NCBI GenBank assembly: GCA_913062745.1
Contig: CAJXXJ010000063.1
Coordinates: forward strand, 1 to 11,135
DNA length: 11,135 nucleotides
Direction: 5' to 3'
Origin: an uncultured Phaeodactylibacter sp.
Lineage (GTDB): Bacteria; Bacteroidota; Bacteroidia; Chitinophagales; Saprospiraceae
Positions 5,695 to 11,135 of this stretch are shown here, in pieces. How positions within the stretch are numbered: position 1 is the first letter of the stretch; each line of letters starts with the position of its first letter. The position numbers were made by a program, and so were the translations under genes. The notes beneath the pieces are model-generated. The model did no database searches, was not told the origin of the DNA, and saw nothing but the letters and a program-made list of their open reading frames with translations.

Positions 5695-8049
5695 ATGAAA
5701 GTCTGCATTGCCGAGAAACCCAGCGTCGCCCGCGAAATCGCCTCTGTCATTGGAGCGCGGGCGAAGAAGGACGGCTACTACGAAGGCAGCGGCTACCGCG
5801 TCACCTGGACCTTTGGGCATCTGTGCGGGCTGAAAGAACCGGATGATTACCGAAAGGAATGGAAAAAGTGGAGCATGGAGACTTTGCCTATCCTGCCGGA
5901 CAAATTTGAGACGCGGCTGATCAGCAACAAGGGCGTCAAAAAGCAATTCGGCATCATCCGCAAATTATTTAAAGAAGCCAATCTGGTTATCAACTGCGGG
6001 GATGCCGGGCAGGAAGGCGAACTGATACAGCGCTGGGTGATGAAGCAGGCGGGCTACCGCGGCCCGGTGCAGCGCCTGTGGATATCGTCCCTGACTCCGG
6101 AGGCTATCCGCAACGGTTTCCGGAAGCTGCGCGATGCGAGCGAGTTCGACCGGCTCTATCAGGCGGGCAGCTCACGCGCTATCGGAGATTGGCTTTTGGG
6201 CATGAATGCTACCCGGCTTTATACCCTCAAATTTGGCGGCTACAAAAAGGTGCTGTCGATAGGCCGGGTACAGACGCCCACCCTGGCTATGCTGGTGGAG
6301 CGCCACCGCGAGATAGAAACCTTTGTGCCGCAAACCTACTGGGAACTGCAGACGGAGTACCGGGAAGTGGTGTTTCAATGCGAAGCGGGCCGTTTTTTCA
6401 AAAAAGAAGAAGGCGAGGCCTTACTGAAGCAGGTGGAAGGCAAGCCATTCGTGGTCGTATCTTCAAAAAGGAAGCAGGGCAAAGAGCACCCGCCCCGGCT
6501 GTTCGACCTGACGAGCCTGCAGGTGCATTGCAATAAACGCTTTGGTTTATCAGCCAAACAGACCCTGCAAATTGTCCAGAAACTCTACGAGCAAAAGGTC
6601 GTCACCTACCCGCGGGTCGATACCACTTACCTGCCGACTGACCTCTACCCGAAGATTCCGGGCATCCTGAAGAATATGGGGCAGTACAGCCAGTTTACGC
6701 AGGCGCTGCTCGGCAAAAGCATTCGCAAGTCGGGCAAGGTCTTCAACAACAACAAGGTCACCGACCACCACGCCATCATCCCCACCGGCATGGAAAAGAG
6801 GCTGCCGCCCGAGGAAGGGAAAGTCTACGACGCCATCGCCCGCCGCTTTATCGCTGCTTTCTATCCGGACTGCATTGTGGCGCACACCACCGTTCAGGGA
6901 GAGGTGGATGGCGTGAAATTCAAAGCTACCGGCAAGGAGATACTCGAACAAGGCTGGCGTATCCTGTTTCCACCCCGGCCCAAAGCAGCTGCCGCAGCGG
7001 GTAAAAAGGAAGAAGGCGATAAGGTATTACCAGCCTTCCGCACCGGGGAAACCGGCCCGCACACCCCTTCCCTGCCCGAAAAGCAGACCCAACCGCCTAA
7101 GCCTTATACCGAAGCGACCCTGCTGCGCGCTATGGAGACGGCTGGCAAAAAGGTGGACGACGATCAGCTGCGTGAACTGATGAAAGAAAACGGGATCGGC
7201 CGGCCTTCCACCCGCGCAGCTATCATTGAGACCCTCTTCAAAAGAAAATACATCAAACGGCGCAAAAAGCAGCTCGAGCCTACAGAGACCGGCCTGCAGC
7301 TCATCGATACCATTCAGAACGAGCTCCTCAAATCAGCTGAGCTGACTGGCCGGTGGGAAAAGCAGCTGCGCGATATTGAAAAAGGCGAATTCCGGGCAGC
7401 GCAGTTTGTAGCGGATATGAAAAACATGGTGACAGAACTGGTAACGGAGGTCAGACAGGCTCCTGCCCAATCTATTGCAACTGCGAGCCCTCCCGCGGCC
7501 CGTACTCCTAGAAAGAGCGCTAAGCCGGCAGCGAAAAAGCGGCAGCTTGCCCCCATGACTGACCTCCACTGCCCCAAATGCCGGCAGGGCACACTGCTGA
7601 AAGGGAAGACTGCCTACGGCTGCAGTCAGTGGAAGGAGGGCTGCTCCTTCCGGTTACCCTTTGTCTTCCTCGATAAAAAGCTGTCCGAAACCCAGCTCCG
7701 CCGCCTGATGAAGCACGGCGCTACCGTGCAGCTGAAGGGCTTTCAGAAAGATGGCAAAAAAGTGGATGGAAGGCTGCGCTTTGACCGGGAATATACCCTC
7801 TCGCTGGAACCCAAAACTGCACCGGCCCCTAAGGCATCAGCCCCACCGAAGGTACTGCACTGCCCCCGCTGTGGCCAGGGGAAAGTTGTGAAAGGAAAGA
7901 CCGCTTACGGCTGCAGCCGCTGGAAGGAAGGCTGCAGTTTCCGCATCTCCTTTGAGGAGGTACGCCAAAAAGCGGCAGGCAGAGCACTGACGAAGGAGCT
8001 GGTGCGGGGAATTATCTTGGAGCAGAGCAGCATTGGTAAGAACAAGTAG
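5695..8049 (+). CDS. topB: DNA topoisomerase III (type IA)
   Basis: A 784-residue type IA topoisomerase that relaxes and decatenates DNA by passing strands through a single-strand break held on a tyrosine. The N-terminal Toprim domain starts IAEKPSVA (catalytic Glu7, Lys8) and carries GDAGQEGEL (102-110). Asp103 and Glu107 are kept, while the second Asp of the classical DxDxE is Gly105, as in other DAGxEGE-type enzymes. The core follows with LSIGRVQTPTLAML (187-200), VTYPRVDTTYL (303-313; Tyr305 is the active-site tyrosine), DHHAIIPTG (357-365) and GIGRPSTRA (500-508). A proline/alanine-rich basic linker (about 587-620) leads to two near-identical CPxC-x13-C-x6-C zinc ribbons (626-653 and 723-750). 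ATG 5695 places Lys8 and Glu7 at the usual distance from the N-terminus. No conjugation genes lie nearby, so it is likely the housekeeping enzyme rather than one carried by an element. Confidence 0.95.
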   Translation: MKVCIAEKPSVAREIASVIGARAKKDGYYEGSGYRVTWTFGHLCGLKEPDDYRKEWKKWSMETLPILPDKFETRLISNKGVKKQFGIIRKLFKEANLVINCGDAGQEGELIQRWVMKQAGYRGPVQRLWISSLTPEAIRNGFRKLRDASEFDRLYQAGSSRAIGDWLLGMNATRLYTLKFGGYKKVLSIGRVQTPTLAMLVERHREIETFVPQTYWELQTEYREVVFQCEAGRFFKKEEGEALLKQVEGKPFVVVSSKRKQGKEHPPRLFDLTSLQVHCNKRFGLSAKQTLQIVQKLYEQKVVTYPRVDTTYLPTDLYPKIPGILKNMGQYSQFTQALLGKSIRKSGKVFNNNKVTDHHAIIPTGMEKRLPPEEGKVYDAIARRFIAAFYPDCIVAHTTVQGEVDGVKFKATGKEILEQGWRILFPPRPKAAAAAGKKEEGDKVLPAFRTGETGPHTPSLPEKQTQPPKPYTEATLLRAMETAGKKVDDDQLRELMKENGIGRPSTRAAIIETLFKRKYIKRRKKQLEPTETGLQLIDTIQNELLKSAELTGRWEKQLRDIEKGEFRAAQFVADMKNMVTELVTEVRQAPAQSIATASPPAARTPRKSAKPAAKKRQLAPMTDLHCPKCRQGTLLKGKTAYGCSQWKEGCSFRLPFVFLDKKLSETQLRRLMKHGATVQLKGFQKDGKKVDGRLRFDREYTLSLEPKTAPAPKASAPPKVLHCPRCGQGKVVKGKTAYGCSRWKEGCSFRISFEEVRQKAAGRALTKELVRGIILEQSSIGKNK
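7570..7944 (+). repeat. Duplicated zinc-ribbon coding repeat within topB
   Basis: Segments 7570-7653 and 7861-7944 encode CPKC/CPRC ribbons sharing KGKTAYGCS-x-WKEGCSFR. They are clearly similar at DNA level as well, indicating an internal duplication kept for DNA binding. Confidence 0.75.
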
Positions 8050-8107
8050 GCGCAGTGGGCTGATCAGCTCAGGCCCCGGCTGGAACGAACAACGATTGGA
8101 GCATTTT

Positions 8108-8123
8108 TGGCACGCTTATTGCA
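8108..8123 (+). promoter_or_regulatory. Sigma-54 (-24/-12) promoter with no downstream gene
   Basis: TGGCACG (8108-8114), then CTTA, then TTGCA (8119-8123) matches the sigma-54 consensus TGGCACG-N4-TTGCW exactly, with the required GG-N10-GC spacing and a T-rich upstream flank. Transcription would begin near 8134. No plus-strand gene follows; an intrinsic terminator ends at 8183. A perfect 10-bp palindrome, GCTGATCAGC (8059-8068), lies about 40 bp upstream and could be an activator site, though this is speculative. Confidence 0.65.
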
Positions 8124-8133
8124 ATTAATTAGC

Positions 8134-8183
8134 CAAAGGTCACGATTTGTTGAAATTAGCCCGCCGGTGTGCGGGCTTTTTTT
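8134..8183 (+). ncRNA. Putative ~50-nt sigma-54-dependent short RNA
   Basis: The interval from the predicted sigma-54 start (about 8134) to the end of the terminator T-run is about 50 nt, with roughly 24 nt of single-stranded leader before the hairpin. No small ORF was found in it. Whether a stable RNA is made is inferred only from promoter and terminator positions. It would be antisense to the very end of the cysteine desulfurase mRNA only if it read past the terminator. Confidence 0.3.
8158..8183 (+). terminator. Intrinsic terminator after topB
   Basis: AGCCCGC (8158-8164), a CGGTGT loop, GCGGGCT (8171-8177) and a run of seven Ts (8177-8183) form a classic rho-independent terminator. The T-run overlaps the stop codon of the convergent cysteine desulfurase (8182-8184). 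The stem may also serve that gene, though on its strand the sequence after the stem is only AATTTC. Confidence 0.9.
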
Positions 8184-9363
8184 ATGCTAAAGAGCCCTTT
8201 TGATACAGGCTCCAGGCGGGGCTCGCCGCCCTCATTTTTTCCACGCCGTCCCGCACCAGCACTACAGCCTGCTCTACGTCTTCTGCTTTAGTAAAGCGCC
8301 CCAGGCTGAAGCGTAGCGAACTGTGCGCTGCTGCAGCTTTCAGCCCCATTGCGGTAAGCACATGCGAAGGCTCTACCGAGGCGGAAGTACAGGCAGAGCC
8401 GGACGACAGCGCCAGCTCCTGCCCAAAGGCCATCATGACCGTTTCCGACTCGATGCCCTGAAAAGCGATGTTGCTGACATGCGGCAGGCGGTGCTCCGGA
8501 TGACCGTTGAGTGTAGTGGCTTCAATACCCAGCAATTCCCGCTCCAGCGTATCGCGCAGCTTCTTTAGCCGTGCGGCCTCTGTTTCCATTTCGGCGGCAG
8601 CCAGAGCAGCCGCTTTTCCAAAACCCACAATCCCCGGAACATTCAGCGTCCCGGACCGCAGCCCCTGCTCGTGGCCGCCACCGTGCAACTGTGCGGCTAC
8701 GCTGACTTTGGGCTGGCGCTGGCTCAGATACAGCGCTCCCACCCCCTTTGGCCCGTACATTTTATGAGCAGTGAAGGCCATAAGGTGGACTCCGGCCTCC
8801 CGCGGGTTGCAGGGCAGCTTCCCCACTACCTGCGTAGCGTCGCTCATCAGCAGGGTGCCGTGCTTTTCGCAGATGGCGCCGATTTTTGGCATGGGCTGCA
8901 GCACGCCGGTCTCGTTATTCCCCCACATGACCGACACCAGTATGGTATCCGGGCGTATGGCCTCGTCCAGCTCCTGTAAATTGACCATGCCGCGGTGGTC
9001 CACGCTGAGATAGGTCACCTCTGCCCCCAGCTTTTCGGCTTCCGCACAGGCATCAAGCACTGCTTTGTGCTCTGTCTGCAGCGTAATGATGTGGCTGCCC
9101 TTGCGGCGGTACTGCTGCAGTATGCCTTTGATGGCCAGATTATCAGACTCTGTGGCACCAGAAGTAAAAATGACCTCTCTGGGGTCTGCGCCGATCAGCC
9201 GGGCCACCTGAGCCCGCGCCTCCTTCACCGCGTCCTCCGCCAGCCAGCCCGGTGCGTGATTGCGGCTGGCCGCATTGCCCGGTTGCTCATAAAAGTAGGG
9301 AAGCATAGCATCAACGACCCGGGGGTCGCAGGGGGTGGTCGCATTATTGTCTAGATAAATCAT
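8182..9363 (-). CDS. Cysteine desulfurase (IscS/NifS family)
   Basis: A 393-residue PLP enzyme that removes sulfur from cysteine as an enzyme-bound persulfide for Fe-S cluster, thiamine or tRNA thiolation pathways. It begins IYLDNNATT, as is typical. FTSGATESDNLAIKG (66-80) binds the cofactor phosphate, His99 stacks over the PLP ring, and Asp175 and Gln178 (SDATQ) contact it. Lys201 in TAHKMYGPKG is the Schiff-base lysine, and Cys325 in SSGSACTSAS is the catalytic cysteine on the long class I loop. RSGTLNVPGIVGFG (237-250) is also conserved. It is of normal length and looks intact. VMWGNNETG has Trp-Gly in place of the more usual small residues before NNE. No IscU, IscR or SufE gene is visible nearby, so its acceptor cannot be told from context. 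The start is ATG 9361-9363, divergent to the AhpD-like gene. Confidence 0.95.
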   Translation of the reverse strand: MIYLDNNATTPCDPRVVDAMLPYFYEQPGNAASRNHAPGWLAEDAVKEARAQVARLIGADPREVIFTSGATESDNLAIKGILQQYRRKGSHIITLQTEHKAVLDACAEAEKLGAEVTYLSVDHRGMVNLQELDEAIRPDTILVSVMWGNNETGVLQPMPKIGAICEKHGTLLMSDATQVVGKLPCNPREAGVHLMAFTAHKMYGPKGVGALYLSQRQPKVSVAAQLHGGGHEQGLRSGTLNVPGIVGFGKAAALAAAEMETEAARLKKLRDTLERELLGIEATTLNGHPEHRLPHVSNIAFQGIESETVMMAFGQELALSSGSACTSASVEPSHVLTAMGLKAAAAHSSLRFSLGRFTKAEDVEQAVVLVRDGVEKMRAASPAWSLYQKGSLA

Positions 9364-9428
9364 TTACATGCTGTTTTGGACGGATACCAGATTGAGGGAG
9401 CAGCACTCCTTCCTTACGCTGATGCAAC

Positions 9429-9459
9429 GAAAAATAACTATTTTTAGTTGCCTCAGCAA
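9429..9459 (-). promoter_or_regulatory. Candidate promoter and overlapping palindrome for cysteine desulfurase
   Basis: On the minus strand TTG (9457-9459) is followed after 20 bp by TATTTTTC (9429-9436), one base off TAnnTTTG. The palindrome AAAAATA-AC-TATTTTT (9430-9445) covers this -7 box and part of the spacer, as an operator would. Confidence 0.45.
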
Positions 9460-9482
9460 TTTCTGCCCCCAAACGGATTTCC

Positions 9483-9490
9483 TACTTTTG
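9483..9490 (+). promoter_or_regulatory. -7 promoter element of the AhpD-like gene
   Basis: TACTTTTG matches the Bacteroidota -7 consensus TAnnTTTG exactly and lies 25 nt before the ATG at 9516, predicting a short leader of about 20 nt. The -33 element is weak (TTTCTG, 9460-9465). Confidence 0.55.
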
Positions 9491-9515
9491 CCTTTCGGCA
9501 AAAAAGAGAGCTCAA

Positions 9516-9857
9516 ATGTCACAAGTCAAAGAATTCAACGAGTACCGCGCCAAAATGAACGAGAAAATTTTGGCGGAGGATAATAAAGTGCTAAAGCGTT
9601 TTTTTAATCTCGACACGAATGCGTATCAAGAGGGAGCGTTATCCGGCAAGACAAAGGAATTGCTGGGGCTGATTGCCTCGATGGTGTTGCGCTGTGATGA
9701 CTGCATCCGCTACCATTTGGGCAAATGCCACGAACAGGGCGTAAGCACGGAGGAGCTTTTTGAGCTGCTCGCCATCGCCAACCTCGTGGGGGGATCAATC
9801 TGCATCCCGCATACCCGCCGGGCAGTGGAGTACTGGGAAGAACTGCAGGCACAGTAA
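9516..9857 (+). CDS. Carboxymuconolactone decarboxylase family protein (AhpD-like)
   Basis: A 113-residue all-helical protein of the CMD/AhpD superfamily. The redox motif CDDCIRYHL places Cys60, Cys63 and His67 in the CxxCxxxH arrangement of alkylhydroperoxidase-type members, which reduce peroxides or organic substrates through a vicinal dithiol. True gamma-carboxymuconolactone decarboxylases lack this motif. Helices before it (LLGLIASMVLR) and after it (LFELLAIANLVGG) fit the family, which usually forms trimers or hexamers. The length of about 110 residues is typical of the single-domain form. ATG 9516 is preferred over an upstream in-frame start at 9368, because a strong -7 element sits at 9483-9490 and the family homology begins after it. 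It lies 41 nt before the uvrD-like gene and is probably cotranscribed with it. The substrate is unknown. Confidence 0.9.
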   Translation: MSQVKEFNEYRAKMNEKILAEDNKVLKRFFNLDTNAYQEGALSGKTKELLGLIASMVLRCDDCIRYHLGKCHEQGVSTEELFELLAIANLVGGSICIPHTRRAVEYWEELQAQ

Positions 9858-9898
9858 AGCAAGACCGAAACACAAACAGCTAAGAAACGAAAGAACGC

Positions 9899-11135
9899 AT
9901 GAGTTATCTGGATCAGCTCAATGATGTACAACGGCAAGCGGTGACGCAAACCGACGGGCCCGTGCTCGTCGTGGCCGGGCCGGGCTCCGGCAAAACGCGG
10001 GTGCTCACCTACCGTATCGCCCACCTGATAGAAAAGGGCGTTGCCCCCTGGGAAATCCTGGCGCTCACCTTTACCAATAAAGCGGCCAGGGAAATGAAAG
10101 AGCGGATCGAAAAAGTGGTAGGCCCCCGTGCCAATAAGGTCTGGGCGGGCACTTTCCACTCCATCTTCGCCCGAATCCTGAGGGTGGAAGCAGAGAAAAT
10201 CGGATACCCTTCCAACTTTACGATCTACGATACGGACGACACCAAAAGCGTACTGCGGTCTATTGTGCAGGAAATGAACCTGAACAAAGACCACTACAAC
10301 ATCAATACCATCCGCTCCCGCATCTCCTCTGCCAAGAGCAATCTGATCACGCCTAAGCTCTACGAAAAAGACGAAGAGCTGCGCGAGCAAGACCGTATGG
10401 CTAAACGCCCAAAAGTGTACGAGGTATACAAAAAATACACCGCCCGCTGCAAGCGCTCGGGCGCTATGGACTTCGATGACTTGCTCTACCGGCTATATGA
10501 GCTGTTCCAGAAAAACCCGGACAACGTACTGGAAAAGTACCGGCAGAAGTTCAAATACCTGCTGGTGGATGAGTTTCAGGATACCAACCACCTGCAGTAC
10601 TCCATCGTCCGGAAGTTTATCAACTACGACAAGAGCGCCCGCAATATCTGCGTGGTGGGAGATGACGCACAGAGTATCTACGCTTTCCGGGGGGCTACTA
10701 TACAGAACATCCTGGATTTCGAAAAAGACTTCGAAAAGCACGGTATTCAGGTCTTCAAGCTGGAGCAAAACTACCGCTCCACCGAGCATATCGTACAGGC
10801 GGCCAATGAGGTCATCGGCTTCAACCGCAATCAGATCAAGAAGACCATCTGGTCCGACAAAGGCGAAGGGCACCGTATCAAGCTCATCCGCGCCATGACC
10901 GACGGCGAGGAGGGCAAACGGATCGCCGACGATATCATGGAGCAGAAGAACCGCTACCACCTGCGCAATGCGGACATCGCCATCCTTTACCGCACCAACG
11001 CGCAGTCCCGTGTATTCGAGGAATACCTGCGCCGCTACAATGTGCCGTACAAGATATTCGGCGGGCTGTCCTTCTATCAGCGCAAGGAAGTCAAAGACGT
11101 CATCGGCTACCTGCGCCTGGCCGTCAACCCGCAGG
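9899..11135 (+). CDS. UvrD/PcrA/Rep family DNA helicase (superfamily 1A), 5' part
   Basis: The frame is open from ATG 9899 to the window edge, giving 412 codons of a protein usually about 720-780 residues long. Helicase motifs appear in order: Q motif LNDVQRQAV (7-15), Walker A AGPGSGKT (26-33), motif Ia LTFTNKAAREM, motif Ib GTFHS, Walker B VDEFQDTN (DEFQD at 224-228), motif III VVGDDAQSIYAFRG (GDDAQ at 254-258), motif IV LEQNYRST, and the 2A-domain segments AILYRTNAQSR and FGGLSFYQRKEVKD. The enzyme unwinds DNA 3' to 5' using ATP, acting in excision repair, removal of recombination intermediates or replication restart. Nothing visible separates UvrD from PcrA or Rep subtypes, and no nuclease domain is seen in this part. 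The gap to the AhpD-like gene upstream is 41 nt, with no promoter seen between. Confidence 0.95.
   Translation, partial: MSYLDQLNDVQRQAVTQTDGPVLVVAGPGSGKTRVLTYRIAHLIEKGVAPWEILALTFTNKAAREMKERIEKVVGPRANKVWAGTFHSIFARILRVEAEKIGYPSNFTIYDTDDTKSVLRSIVQEMNLNKDHYNINTIRSRISSAKSNLITPKLYEKDEELREQDRMAKRPKVYEVYKKYTARCKRSGAMDFDDLLYRLYELFQKNPDNVLEKYRQKFKYLLVDEFQDTNHLQYSIVRKFINYDKSARNICVVGDDAQSIYAFRGATIQNILDFEKDFEKHGIQVFKLEQNYRSTEHIVQAANEVIGFNRNQIKKTIWSDKGEGHRIKLIRAMTDGEEGKRIADDIMEQKNRYHLRNADIAILYRTNAQSRVFEEYLRRYNVPYKIFGGLSFYQRKEVKDVIGYLRLAVNPQ

Noticed and set aside
8885..8905. Second sigma-54-like TGGCATG...TGCA sequence
   Set aside because: The spacing between GG and GC is 8 rather than 10, and it lies inside the cysteine desulfurase coding region.
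9368..9515. Earlier in-frame start for the AhpD-like frame
   Set aside because: The 71-codon frame starting at 9368 is in a different register, not an N-terminal extension, and the predicted promoter lies downstream of it.
9710..10390. 226-codon minus-strand open frame
   Set aside because: It is antisense across the AhpD-like gene and the helicase motifs, both of which are strongly supported.

Overview
The window looks like chromosomal DNA from a member of the Bacteroidota, most likely a high-GC marine or sludge lineage of the Saprospiria type. This is inferred from Bacteroidota-type promoters (TTTG or TTG, then about 20 bp, then TAnnTTTG), the near absence of Shine-Dalgarno sequences, a GH109-type glycosidase, and the DAGQEGE form of the topoisomerase III Toprim motif. 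No mobile element, CRISPR array, tRNA or rRNA was found.

Layout. Bases 1-736 hold the 3' half of a GH109/Gfo-Idh-MocA protein. Its stop codon abuts the stop codon of a convergent membrane-anchored spermidine synthase (737-2296, minus). A short divergent promoter region (2284-2365) separates that gene from a plus-strand operon: a YgiB/DUF1190-like lipoprotein (2391-2945), a glutathionylspermidine-synthase-type ATP-grasp ligase (2935-4131, overlapping the lipoprotein gene by 11 nt), and the pyruvoyl enzyme S-adenosylmethionine decarboxylase (4150-4533). Next come a secreted coiled-coil protein of unknown function (4758-5438) and an intergenic region with a long hairpin. DNA topoisomerase III follows (5695-8049), ending at an intrinsic terminator shared with a convergent cysteine desulfurase (8182-9363, minus). 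A divergent promoter region with a palindrome then leads to an AhpD-like carboxymuconolactone-decarboxylase-family protein (9516-9857) and the start of a UvrD/PcrA helicase (9899 to the window end).

How the genes work together. SpeD makes decarboxylated SAM and the membrane SpeE uses it to make spermidine or a similar polyamine. The ATP-grasp ligase belongs to a family that joins a C-terminal glycine carboxylate to a polyamine amine. The lipoprotein overlapping the ligase gene ends in Gly-Gly. The most interesting reading is a polyamine-conjugation module in which a cell-envelope lipoprotein, or a small glycine-ended peptide, is amidated with a polyamine. The second notable signal is a textbook sigma-54 (-24/-12) promoter at 8108-8123 that faces no gene. 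It lies about 50 nt before an intrinsic terminator, so it would produce a very short RNA.
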